DNA of 64,000 bases from contig UBNQ01000036.1 of NCBI GenBank assembly GCA_900466875.1, forward strand, positions 1 to 64,000, read 5' to 3'. This stretch comes from Hyphomicrobiales bacterium. GTDB taxonomy: Bacteria > Pseudomonadota > Alphaproteobacteria > Rhizobiales > Rhizobiaceae. Below, in pieces: positions 18,104 through 27,787 of the stretch (positions are counted from its first letter, which is position 1; each line of letters opens with the position of its first letter). Both the position numbers and the translations under genes were made by a program. The notes under the pieces are model-generated. The model made no database searches, was not told where the DNA came from, and saw only the letters and a list, made by a program, of their open reading frames with translations.

Positions 18104-18114
18104 GGAAAATTGAC

Positions 18115-19041
18115 ATGAGCAAAATTCGTCTCGGCATCGTCGGACTTGGAAAGATCGCCAGAGATCAGCATCTCGGTGCGATCGAAGCGACCGACGGTAT
18201 CGAACTGACGGCTGTCGCCAGCCGCAACGCCAAGCTGGATGGCGTGCACTGCTTCCACGACATCGATGCCATGCTGGCCTCCGGCGTCGAACTGGATGCG
18301 ATTTCTCTCTGCACACCGCCGCAGGGCCGCTTCGCCCAGGCCAAGGCGGCGATCGAGGCCGGCAAGCATGTGATGCTTGAAAAGCCGCCGGGCGCGACGC
18401 TGTCGGAGGTCTTCGCGCTGGAAAAGCTGGCGAACTCCAAGGGACTGACTTTGTTTGCCACGTGGCACTCGCGCGGAGCCGCAGGCGTTGAGCCGGCGCG
18501 GGCACTGCTTGCCAAGCGCAAGCTCAAAAGCGCTTCGGTTTCCTGGAAAGAAGACGTGCGTCACTGGCATCCGGGCCAGGCCTGGATTTGGGAGCCGGGT
18601 GGTCTCGGCGTGTTCGATCCGGGCATTAATGCGCTTTCGATCGTTACCCGCATCATGCCGGAGACGTTCCATCTCACCCATTCGGACCTGACCATCCCAT
18701 CCAATCGCGCCGCACCGATCGCCGCCAACCTGACGTTCGAAACCGCGTCCGGCCTGCCGATTACGGCTGAGTTCGACTGGCGCCAGACCGGCCCGCAGAC
18801 CTGGGACATCAGCGTCTACACGGAAGACGGCTCGGTCGTGCTGACCCATGGCGGCAGCCGCCTGATCGTCGATGGCGAGGCGCAGATCGTCGAGGAAGAT
18901 CGCGAATACCGCAATCTCTATCGGGATTTCGTCGCGCTCGTCTCCAAGGGCGAGAGCGATACCGATTTTTCGCCGCTGGTGCATGTGGCCGATGCCTTCA
19001 TGCTGGGCCGGCGCATCGAAACTGAAGCATTCGAGGACTGA
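18115..19041 (+). CDS. Gfo/Idh/MocA-family L-arabinose/D-galactose 1-dehydrogenase
   Basis: A 308-aa NAD(P)-dependent dehydrogenase. The N-terminal Rossmann motif GIVGLGKIARDQH and the catalytic EKPPG motif (Lys90) are clear. The sequence VSWKEDVRHWHPGQAWIWEP, then GGLGVFDPGINALSIVTRI, closely matches bacterial L-arabinose 1-dehydrogenase (Azospirillum AraA) and D-galactose 1-dehydrogenase. It would oxidise the free sugar at C1 to the aldonolactone in the cytoplasm. It lies 11 bases after araD1 and 2 bases before the dehydratase. No lactonase gene is in the window, so lactone opening is either spontaneous or encoded elsewhere. These enzymes often use both sugars, so the choice cannot be made from sequence. 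Confidence 0.83.
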   Translation: MSKIRLGIVGLGKIARDQHLGAIEATDGIELTAVASRNAKLDGVHCFHDIDAMLASGVELDAISLCTPPQGRFAQAKAAIEAGKHVMLEKPPGATLSEVFALEKLANSKGLTLFATWHSRGAAGVEPARALLAKRKLKSASVSWKEDVRHWHPGQAWIWEPGGLGVFDPGINALSIVTRIMPETFHLTHSDLTIPSNRAAPIAANLTFETASGLPITAEFDWRQTGPQTWDISVYTEDGSVVLTHGGSRLIVDGEAQIVEEDREYRNLYRDFVALVSKGESDTDFSPLVHVADAFMLGRRIETEAFED

Positions 19042-19043
19042 CA

Positions 19044-20873
19044 ATGGCAGATCACGGCAAAACCCCGTCCACCGGAATTGCAACTACGGGTGCGCGCAAA
19101 CTTCGCTCGCGCGCCTGGTTCGACAATCCCGACAATGTCGACATGACGGCGCTCTATCTGGAGCGCTACATGAATTTCGGCCTGAGCCAAGCCGAGTTGC
19201 AGTCCGACCGTCCGATCATCGGCATTGCGCAGACCGGTTCCGACCTGTCGCCCTGCAATCGCCATCACCTTGAACTGGCCAACCGCCTGCGTGAAGGCAT
19301 TCGTGAAGCCGGCGGCATCGCGATCGAATTCCCGGTTCATCCGATCCAGGAAACCGGCAAGCGCCCGACTGCCGGTCTCGATCGCAACCTTGCCTATCTC
19401 GGCCTCGTCGAAGTTCTGTATGGCTACCCGCTCGACGGCGTCGTGCTGACGATCGGTTGCGACAAGACCACGCCAGCCTGTCTTATGGCGGCGGCCACCG
19501 TGAACATTCCGTCGATTGCCCTTTCCGTTGGTCCGATGCTGAACGGCTGGTTCCGTGGCGAGCGCACCGGTTCTGGCACGATCGTCTGGAAGGCGCGCGA
19601 ACTTCTGGCCAAGGGCGAAATCGACTACGCCGGCTTCGTCAAGCTGGTTGCTTCGTCGGCTCCGTCGACCGGTTATTGCAACACGATGGGTACGGCGACC
19701 ACGATGAACTCGCTTGCCGAAGCGCTCGGCATGCAGCTTCCGGGTTCAGCCGCCATTCCGGCACCATACCGTGACCGCCAGGAAGTCTCCTATCTGACCG
19801 GCCTGCGCATCGTCGAAATGGTCAAGGAAGACCTGAAGCCGTCCGACATCCTGACCAAGGACGCCTTCGTTAACGCCATCCGTGTCAACTCAGCGATCGG
19901 CGGCTCGACCAATGCGCCGATCCATTTGAACGCGCTTGCCCGCCATATCGGCGTGGAACTGACGGTCGACGACTGGCAGACCTATGGCGAGGAAGTTCCG
20001 CTTCTCGTCAACCTGCAGCCGGCCGGTGAATATCTCGGCGAAGACTATTATCATGCCGGCGGCGTTCCGGCCGTCGTCAACCAGCTGATGGGCCAGGGCC
20101 TGATCAACGAGGACGCGATCACGGTCAACGGCAAGACGATCGGTGAGAACTGTCGCGGGGCGATCATCGAGGATGACAAGGTCATCAAGCGCTATGACGA
20201 ACCTCTGAAGGCGCGAGCCGGCTTCCGCGTGTTGCGCGGCAACCTGTTCTCGTCGGCGATCATGAAGACCAGCGTCATCTCGCCGGAGTTCCGCGAACGC
20301 TACCTGTCGAACCCGAACGACCCGGAAGCCTTTGAAGGCAATGCCGTGGTGTTCGACGGTCCGGAGGATTACCATCACCGCATCGACGATCCGTCGCTCG
20401 GCATCGATGAGCACACGGTCCTTTTCATGCGCGGTGCCGGTCCGATCGGTTATCCGGGGGCGGCGGAAGTCGTCAACATGCGTGCGCCGGATTACCTGCT
20501 CAAGCGGGGCATCAGCTCGCTCGCCTGCATCGGCGACGGTCGCCAGTCCGGCACGTCCGGAAGCCCGTCGATCCTCAACGCTTCGCCTGAAGCGGCAGCC
20601 GGGGGTGGTCTTGCCCTTTTGAAAACAGGCGACCGGGTGCGTATCGATCTGGGCCGCGGCGAAGCGAATATCCTGATTTCGGACGACGAGCTGAATGCGC
20701 GCCGCGGCGCGCTGGAGGCCAGTGGCGGCTATCAGTATCCCAAGCATCAGACGCCCTGGCAGGAGATCCAGCGCGGCATCGTCGGACAGATGGAGACAGG
20801 TGCGGTTCTTGAGCCGGCTGTCAAATACCAGCGCATTGCGCAGACCGAAGGTCTGCCGCGCGACAATCACTGA
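19044..20873 (+). CDS. IlvD/Edd-family sugar-acid dehydratase (L-arabinonate type)
   Basis: A 609-aa iron-sulfur dehydratase that removes water from an aldonic acid to give the 2-keto-3-deoxy acid. Three cysteines placed as in the family cluster site are present: Cys71 (GSDLSPCN), Cys139 (GCDKTTPA) and Cys212 (STGYCNTMGTATTMN). The length and the NPDNVDMTALYLERYMNFGL start fit the L-arabinonate/D-galactonate dehydratase branch rather than biosynthetic IlvD. It follows the sugar dehydrogenase by 2 bases and completes the oxidation-dehydration pair acting between the dehydrogenase and AraD1. Exact substrate (L-arabinonate, D-galactonate or both) is inferred from neighbours. Confidence 0.85.
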   Translation: MADHGKTPSTGIATTGARKLRSRAWFDNPDNVDMTALYLERYMNFGLSQAELQSDRPIIGIAQTGSDLSPCNRHHLELANRLREGIREAGGIAIEFPVHPIQETGKRPTAGLDRNLAYLGLVEVLYGYPLDGVVLTIGCDKTTPACLMAAATVNIPSIALSVGPMLNGWFRGERTGSGTIVWKARELLAKGEIDYAGFVKLVASSAPSTGYCNTMGTATTMNSLAEALGMQLPGSAAIPAPYRDRQEVSYLTGLRIVEMVKEDLKPSDILTKDAFVNAIRVNSAIGGSTNAPIHLNALARHIGVELTVDDWQTYGEEVPLLVNLQPAGEYLGEDYYHAGGVPAVVNQLMGQGLINEDAITVNGKTIGENCRGAIIEDDKVIKRYDEPLKARAGFRVLRGNLFSSAIMKTSVISPEFRERYLSNPNDPEAFEGNAVVFDGPEDYHHRIDDPSLGIDEHTVLFMRGAGPIGYPGAAEVVNMRAPDYLLKRGISSLACIGDGRQSGTSGSPSILNASPEAAAGGGLALLKTGDRVRIDLGRGEANILISDDELNARRGALEASGGYQYPKHQTPWQEIQRGIVGQMETGAVLEPAVKYQRIAQTEGLPRDNH

Positions 20874-20975
20874 CCTTTAAAGGCAGACGTCCTTTTCAGG
20901 TCGTGAGGGAGGCGAGGAGCCACCCTAAATCAACTCGGCGGCTCGTTGTGGGCCGCCGTTACGGAGGAGTGTACA

Positions 20976-22037
20976 ATGAAATTACTTAAATTGCTTACTT
21001 CTGCGGCGATCCTGGCCTCCATGGCCTTCGCTGCTCCGGCCTTCTCGCAGGACAAGGGCCTTGTCGGCGTTGCCATGCCGACCAAGTCTTCCGCCCGCTG
21101 GATCGCCGACGGCGACAACATGATCAAGGTGCTCAAGGAGCGCGGTTACCAGACCGATCTCCAGTACGCTGAAGACGACATCCCGAACCAGCTGTCGCAG
21201 ATCGAAAACATGATCACCAAGGGCGCAAAGGTCCTCGTGGTCGCCTCGATCGACGGCACGACGCTTTCCGACGTTCTCGCACAGGCCCACACGGCCGGCA
21301 TCAAGGTCATCGCCTATGACCGCCTGATCCGCGACACCCCGAATGTCGATTATTACGCAACCTTCGACAATTTCCAGGTCGGCGTTCTGCAGGCGACCAC
21401 GCTGGTCAAGGCTCTCAAGGCCGACACCGAAAAGGGTCCGTTCAACATCGAGCTTTTCGGTGGTTCGCCGGACGACAACAACGCCTACTTCTTCTATGAC
21501 GGCGCCATGAGCGTTCTGCAGCCGCTGATCGACAAGGGCACCCTCGTCGTCGGTTCCGGCCAGACCGGCATGGACAAGGTCGCAACCCTTCGCTGGGATC
21601 CCGCTACAGCTCAGGCCCGTATGGACGCCATCCTGTCCTCGACCTATTCCGACAAGAAGCTGAACGCCGTTCTGTCTCCTTATGACGGCCTGTCGATCGG
21701 CATCCTGTCGTCGGTCAAGGGCGTCGGTTACGGTTCCGGCGACATGCCTATGCCGTTCGTTTCCGGTCAGGACGCCGAAGTTCCTTCGGTCAAGTCGATC
21801 ATTGCCGGCGAACAGTATTCGACCATCTTCAAGGACACCCGCGACCTCGCCAAGGTCACCGTCGACATGGTCGATGCCGTCATGAGCGGCAAGGAGCCTG
21901 AGGTCAACGACACCAAGACCTACAATAACGGTAACAAGGTCGTTCCGTCCTACCTTCTGAAGCCGGTTGCCATCGACAAGACCAATGTCGATGTTCTGGT
22001 CAAGAGCGGTTACTACACCGAAGCACAGATCAAGTAA
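20976..22037 (+). CDS. chvE: ChvE-type periplasmic sugar-binding protein
   Basis: A 353-aa periplasmic binding protein with a Sec signal (MKLLKLLTSAAILASMAFAA, cut near AFS-QD). The mature chain begins DKGLVGVAMPTKSSARWI and includes YYATFDNFQVGVLQATTLV and FNIELFGGSPDDNNAYFFYD, all hallmark ChvE segments. In Agrobacterium ChvE binds arabinose, galactose, glucose and xylose for uptake via GguAB, and also signals to the VirA sensor. No vir genes are here, so uptake is the expected role. The chosen ATG has a strong GGAGGAG site; an in-frame ATG 10 codons upstream does not. It follows the dehydratase by about 100 bases containing a GC-rich hairpin (20937-20957). Confidence 0.92.
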   Translation: MKLLKLLTSAAILASMAFAAPAFSQDKGLVGVAMPTKSSARWIADGDNMIKVLKERGYQTDLQYAEDDIPNQLSQIENMITKGAKVLVVASIDGTTLSDVLAQAHTAGIKVIAYDRLIRDTPNVDYYATFDNFQVGVLQATTLVKALKADTEKGPFNIELFGGSPDDNNAYFFYDGAMSVLQPLIDKGTLVVGSGQTGMDKVATLRWDPATAQARMDAILSSTYSDKKLNAVLSPYDGLSIGILSSVKGVGYGSGDMPMPFVSGQDAEVPSVKSIIAGEQYSTIFKDTRDLAKVTVDMVDAVMSGKEPEVNDTKTYNNGNKVVPSYLLKPVAIDKTNVDVLVKSGYYTEAQIK

Positions 22038-22045
22038 TCATCCAG

Positions 22046-22075
22046 GCCGCGCGGCGACCTGCCGCGCGGCTTTTT
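22046..22075 (+). terminator. Intra-operon hairpin and U-tract between chvE and gguA
   Basis: A 10-bp arm, GCCGCGCGGC, repeated after a 5-base loop and followed by TTTTT. The arm is itself a palindrome, so the hairpin is perfect. It has all the features of a rho-independent terminator but sits between two genes of one operon. It probably makes most transcripts stop after chvE, giving the usual excess of binding protein over membrane parts. Confidence 0.85.
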
Positions 22076-22091
22076 CATATTGGGAGTCGTC

Positions 22092-23651
22092 ATGCTTGAT
22101 CCCGTATTATCCGCGGCGGAAAAGCCGCCCATTCTCGAAATGCGGGGCATTTCGAAAAGTTTCGGCGCCGTGAAGGCGCTTTCGGATGTCAGCTTCACCG
22201 TCAGGGAAGGCGAGATTCATGCTCTCGTCGGCGAAAACGGTGCCGGCAAGTCGACGTTGATGAAGGTTCTCTCGGGTGTCTACCCGCATGGATCCTACGA
22301 GGGGTCGATCCTTTTCGACGGCGAAGAGCGCCATTTCCGCGACATCAACGATTCCGAAAAGCTCGGCATCATCATCATTCACCAGGAGCTTGCGCTCATC
22401 CCGTTGATGTCGATTGCCGAGAACATCTTTCTCGCCAACGGGCCATCGAAATTCGGCGTGATCGACCGTGATACCCGCTATGTTCGTACCAAGGAATTGC
22501 TGGCCAAGGTCGGCCTGACCGAAGCGCCGGAAACGCTGATCACCAATCTGGGTGTCGGCAAGCAGCAGCTCGTGGAAATCGCCAAGGCGCTGTCGAAGGA
22601 TGTGCGCCTGCTGATCCTCGACGAACCGACTGCGTCGCTCAACGAGACGGACAGCGCGGCCCTGCTTGAACTGCTGAAAGAGTTCCGCCGGCACGGCATC
22701 ACTTCGATCATGATCAGCCACAAGCTGAACGAGATCACCGAAGTCGCCGATCGCATCACCGTTCTGCGCGACGGCCGCACGGTCGGCACGCTCGATTGCC
22801 ATGAAGGCGCGGTCGACGAGGACGAAATCGTGCGCCGCATGGTGGATCGCGATCTCGAAAGCCGTTACCCGGCTCGCGTATCCAAGATCGGTGACGTGAT
22901 TTTCGAAGTCGAGAACTGGTCGGTCTATCATCCTCAGCATTCGCACCGGCAGATGGTCAAGAATGTCTCGATGAAGGTCCGCGCCGGCGAAGTCGTCGGT
23001 ATTTCGGGCCTGATGGGTGCCGGGCGCACCGAGTTCGCGATGAGCGTTTTCGGCCGTGCCTATGGTCGCGACATCACCGGAACCGTGAAGATCCACGGGA
23101 AGGAAGCCGACACGTCGAACGTCCACCGGGCGATCAAGGCGGGCCTGGCTTACGTTACCGAAGACCGCAAGCAGCTTGGGCTGATTCTTGCCGAAGACAT
23201 CCGCAAGAATATCTCGCTCGCGCATCTCGGCGGCGTCGCATCCAGCGGTGTCATCGATGACATCAAGGAAATGAAGGTGGCGCAGGAATTCCGCACCCGC
23301 ATGCGGATCCGCAGCCACAACGTCTATCAGGAAACCGGAAAACTTTCCGGCGGCAACCAGCAGAAGGTGGTTCTGTCGAAATGGCTGTTTACCGGCCCGG
23401 ACATCCTGATCCTCGACGAACCGACGCGCGGTATCGATGTCGGCGCGAAATACGAAATCTATTCCATCATCAACGAACTTGCGGATGCCGGTAAGGCCGT
23501 CGTCGTGATTTCGTCGGAAATGCCCGAGCTCATCGGCACTTGCGACAGGATCATGGTGATGCACGAGGGAGAATTCGTCGGCGAAGTGGCCGGCGAAGAG
23601 GCCACGCAGGAAAATATCATGCGCGCCATCATGCGCCGCAAAGGGAGATAA
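22092..23651 (+). CDS. gguA: Sugar ABC transporter ATP-binding protein GguA
   Basis: A 519-aa double ATPase of the carbohydrate-uptake-2 class. The N-terminal half has Walker A GENGAGKST (near residue 50), the Q-loop region IIIIHQELALIPLMSIAENI and LLILDEPTASLNE. The C-terminal half shows the variant site with LSGGNQQKVVLSKWLF and LILDEPTRGIDVG. The chain closely follows Agrobacterium GguA. The ATG chosen has GGGAG 6 bases upstream; a TTG 4 codons earlier is less likely. It couples ATP hydrolysis to import of the sugars bound by ChvE. Confidence 0.9.
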   Translation: MLDPVLSAAEKPPILEMRGISKSFGAVKALSDVSFTVREGEIHALVGENGAGKSTLMKVLSGVYPHGSYEGSILFDGEERHFRDINDSEKLGIIIIHQELALIPLMSIAENIFLANGPSKFGVIDRDTRYVRTKELLAKVGLTEAPETLITNLGVGKQQLVEIAKALSKDVRLLILDEPTASLNETDSAALLELLKEFRRHGITSIMISHKLNEITEVADRITVLRDGRTVGTLDCHEGAVDEDEIVRRMVDRDLESRYPARVSKIGDVIFEVENWSVYHPQHSHRQMVKNVSMKVRAGEVVGISGLMGAGRTEFAMSVFGRAYGRDITGTVKIHGKEADTSNVHRAIKAGLAYVTEDRKQLGLILAEDIRKNISLAHLGGVASSGVIDDIKEMKVAQEFRTRMRIRSHNVYQETGKLSGGNQQKVVLSKWLFTGPDILILDEPTRGIDVGAKYEIYSIINELADAGKAVVVISSEMPELIGTCDRIMVMHEGEFVGEVAGEEATQENIMRAIMRRKGR

Positions 23652-23654
23652 CCC

Positions 23655-24845
23655 ATGAGCACCCCACAGGAAGCAGTTGTGGCTCCGAAAGCGGGCACCG
23701 GTTTCTGGAAGGATAACCTTCGCGACTACGGCATGCTGATCTCGCTGGTCGTCATCGTCATCTTCTTCCAGATCGCAACAGGCGGCATTCTTCTGAGGCC
23801 GCTGAACGTCACGAACATCGTGCTGCAGAACAGCTATATCGTCATCATGGCGCTCGGCATGCTGATGGTGATCGTGACCGGGCACATTGACCTGTCGGTC
23901 GGCTCCGTTGCCGGTTTCATCGGCGGCCTTGCCGGTCTGCTGATGGTCAGCTGGGGCGTTAACCTCGCAGCCGCGATCGTCATCTGCCTTGCGGTCGGTG
24001 GCATTATCGGCGGTATCCAGGGTTATTTCGTCGCCTATTTCAAGATACCGTCCTTCATCGTCACGCTTGCCGGTATGCTGGTGTTTCGCGGTTTCATGAT
24101 CGCCATTCTCGGAAGCCAGGCAATCGGTCCGTTCCCGCCGATCTTCCAGAAGCTTTCTTCGGGTTATGTGCTGGAACTGATCTCCTCGGAGGGCGGGCTT
24201 TACGTCACGTCGTTCATCATCGGCCTGATCCTTGCCGTGCTGATGGTCTGGCAGAACTTCCGCAGCCGCGCACGCCGCGTGCTACACGGCGTCGAGAGCG
24301 AACCGATGGCCTTCTTCATCGGCAAGAACGTCGTTGTCTTTGCCGCGATCGCCTTTGTCGCCTATCTGATCTCCTCGCATCGTGGCCTGCCGAACGTGCT
24401 GATCATCATGGCGGTGCTGATCGTCGCCTACGGGTTCTTCACCAATCGCACCATCCTCGGCCGGCAGATCTATGCCGTCGGCGGCAATGCACGTGCGGCG
24501 GAGCTGTCGGGCATCAAGACGACGCGTCTGGTGTTCTGGACCTTCGTCAACATGGGTGTGCTGGCAGCACTTGCCGGTCTCGTCGTCGCGGCGCGCCTCA
24601 ACAGCGCCACGCCGAAGGCCGGTACCGGCTTCGAACTCGACGTCATCGCGGCCTGCTTCATCGGCGGTGCGTCTGCCTATGGCGGCGTCGGCAAGGTGAC
24701 GGGTGCCGTCATCGGCGCCTTCCTGATGGGCGTGATGAACAACGGCATGTCCATCCTCGGCATCGGCATCGATTACCAGCAGGTGATCAAGGGGCTGGTT
24801 CTGCTCGGCGCGGTTTGCGTCGACGTCTACAACCAGCGCCGATAG
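23655..24845 (+). CDS. gguB: Sugar ABC transporter permease GguB
   Basis: A 396-aa polytopic permease with about ten helices. GMLMVIVTGHIDLSVGSVAG is the family hallmark and YAVGGNARAAELSGIKT the coupling region. At nearly 400 residues it belongs to the longer XylH/GguB-type permeases rather than the RbsC type. It starts 3 bases after gguA and ends the operon at a strong terminator. Unlike the Agrobacterium order, gguC is not downstream; its homologue araD1 lies at the head of the block. Confidence 0.9.
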   Translation: MSTPQEAVVAPKAGTGFWKDNLRDYGMLISLVVIVIFFQIATGGILLRPLNVTNIVLQNSYIVIMALGMLMVIVTGHIDLSVGSVAGFIGGLAGLLMVSWGVNLAAAIVICLAVGGIIGGIQGYFVAYFKIPSFIVTLAGMLVFRGFMIAILGSQAIGPFPPIFQKLSSGYVLELISSEGGLYVTSFIIGLILAVLMVWQNFRSRARRVLHGVESEPMAFFIGKNVVVFAAIAFVAYLISSHRGLPNVLIIMAVLIVAYGFFTNRTILGRQIYAVGGNARAAELSGIKTTRLVFWTFVNMGVLAALAGLVVAARLNSATPKAGTGFELDVIAACFIGGASAYGGVGKVTGAVIGAFLMGVMNNGMSILGIGIDYQQVIKGLVLLGAVCVDVYNQRR

Positions 24846-24864
24846 GCCGTGTGATATCTCGATA

Positions 24865-24895
24865 ATAAGGGGCACTTCGGTGCCCCTTATTTTTT
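24865..24895 (+). terminator. Rho-independent terminator after gguB
   Basis: An 11-bp perfect stem (ATAAGGGGCAC with its complement) closed by a TTCG tetraloop and followed by a run of six T. This is a very stable, textbook terminator 19 bases past the gguB stop, closing the araD1-to-gguB block. Confidence 0.92.
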
Positions 24896-24915
24896 GGTGC
24901 CGCCTATGCCGCGAC

Positions 24916-25007
24916 GTCATCCTCGGGCTTGTCCCGAGCATCTGCGAGGCTTCGATAAACTGCCATGTGATTAAATCCTCGGCACAAGGCCGAGGATGAC
25001 GGCAGAG
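24916..25007. repeat. Intergenic palindromic repeat, copy 1 of the GTCATCCTCGG type
   Basis: The element starts GTCATCCTCGGGCTTGTCCC and ends with the inverted CCGAGGATGAC followed by GGCAGAG. Each end holds its own small palindrome (CTCGGG-CTTGT-CCCGAG and CCTCGG-CACAAGG-CCGAGG). A second copy of nearly the same length and plan is at 60662-60751. The form resembles the intergenic mosaic repeats reported in rhizobia (RIME/ABC-type), though I cannot confirm the family name. It lies between a terminator and the end of a convergent gene. Confidence 0.7.
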
Positions 25008-25014
25008 AATTCGT

Positions 25015-26976
<1,962 letters not shown>

Positions 26977-26980
26977 GGTC

Positions 26981-27376
26981 TTACTCCGGAACGACGGCGG
27001 TCGCCTGAATCTCGATCTTGGCGCGGTCTTCAACGAGCGCTACCACCTGCATGGCGGCCATGGCCGGAAAATGCTTGCCGATCACTTCGCGATAGGCCTG
27101 GCCGATGCCCTTCAGGTTGCCGAGATATTCGGCCTTGTCGGTGAAATACCAGGTCATGGTGGTGATGTGTTCAGGCTTGGCGCCGCCTGCGGCCAGCACC
27201 GCCACGATGTTTTCGAGCGTCTGCTTGACCTGACCGACGAAATCGTCGGTTTCGAACCGGCACTCGGCATTCCATCCGATCTGCCCGCCAACGAAGATCT
27301 GGCGGCCGGTGGCGGAGACGCCGTTGGCGTAACCGATCGGTTTGGCCCAGCCTTCAGGCTGCAGAATGGTGTGCAT
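26981..27376 (-). CDS. Rid-family (YjgF/YER057c/UK114) protein, atypical active site
   Basis: A 131-aa trimer-forming family member. Canonical RidA hydrolyses reactive enamine/imine intermediates. The fold markers NGVSATGRQIFVGGQIGWNA and QVKQTLENIVAVLAAGGAKP are clear. Near the C-terminus, however, the segment aligned with the RidA motif V-A-R-L-P-K-D reads VVALVEDRAK, so the catalytic arginine of the RidA branch is not where expected. It is therefore a different Rid subfamily. In a pathway that handles an amino-substituted ring, a deaminase role is attractive but unproven. Its start lies inside the thioesterase gene (23-bp overlap) and has a GGAGAACG ribosome site. Confidence 0.75.
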   Translation of the reverse strand: MHTILQPEGWAKPIGYANGVSATGRQIFVGGQIGWNAECRFETDDFVGQVKQTLENIVAVLAAGGAKPEHITTMTWYFTDKAEYLGNLKGIGQAYREVIGKHFPAMAAMQVVALVEDRAKIEIQATAVVPE

Positions 27377-27785
27377 CTTCGTTCTCCAAATGCTGTGTCA
27401 GCGCGGCGCGCAGATCATCCGGCCAGGGGCAGGCCTTGTTTGTTTCGTGAGAGGTGAGGACGAGCCTTTGCCGGGCCGTCCAGAGCAGGCGGTCACCCAC
27501 GCGGACTTCGTGCTCGAGATCGAGCGAACTGTTGCCGAGCCTTGCGACCTTGAGGGTGAAATCCATCCGGTCGCCGTGGAAGCCGGGATTGGCGAAGGTG
27601 AGATCCAGCGTCACGGTGGGAAAGCCGAGCTTTCGCTCGTTGATCATTTCGGGCCACGGGAAGCCGAGGCTTTCGAAGAATTCCTCGTAAACCCCGACCA
27701 TGATGTGCAGATAGGATGGGAAATAGGCGATGCCGGAGGGATCGCAATCTCCAAAGCTTAGCCGGCGCGTTGTCGTGTAAGCCAT
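27354..27785 (-). CDS. 4-hydroxybenzoyl-CoA thioesterase-family protein
   Basis: A 143-aa hotdog-fold thioesterase. The N-terminal motif FGDCDPSGIAYFPSYLHIMV contains the catalytic aspartate (D15 in D-P-S-G-I-A-Y) of the 4-hydroxybenzoyl-CoA thioesterase group. It would hydrolyse an aromatic or ring-derived CoA thioester, perhaps as a safety valve for trapped CoA. The ATG has AAGG 7 bases upstream. A GTG 6 bases earlier overlaps the preceding stop but is too close to that site. The 3' end runs 23 bases into the Rid gene. Confidence 0.8.
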   Translation of the reverse strand: MAYTTTRRLSFGDCDPSGIAYFPSYLHIMVGVYEEFFESLGFPWPEMINERKLGFPTVTLDLTFANPGFHGDRMDFTLKVARLGNSSLDLEHEVRVGDRLLWTARQRLVLTSHETNKACPWPDDLRAALTQHLENEDAHHSAA

Positions 27786-27787
27786 GG

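Noticed and set aside
22107..23885. A long minus-strand frame opposite gguA, and similar ones opposite ytfR (14164-15627) and dppA (51886-53430)
   Set aside because: All are antisense shadows of well-identified transporter genes, with biased composition and no ribosome site or family signature.
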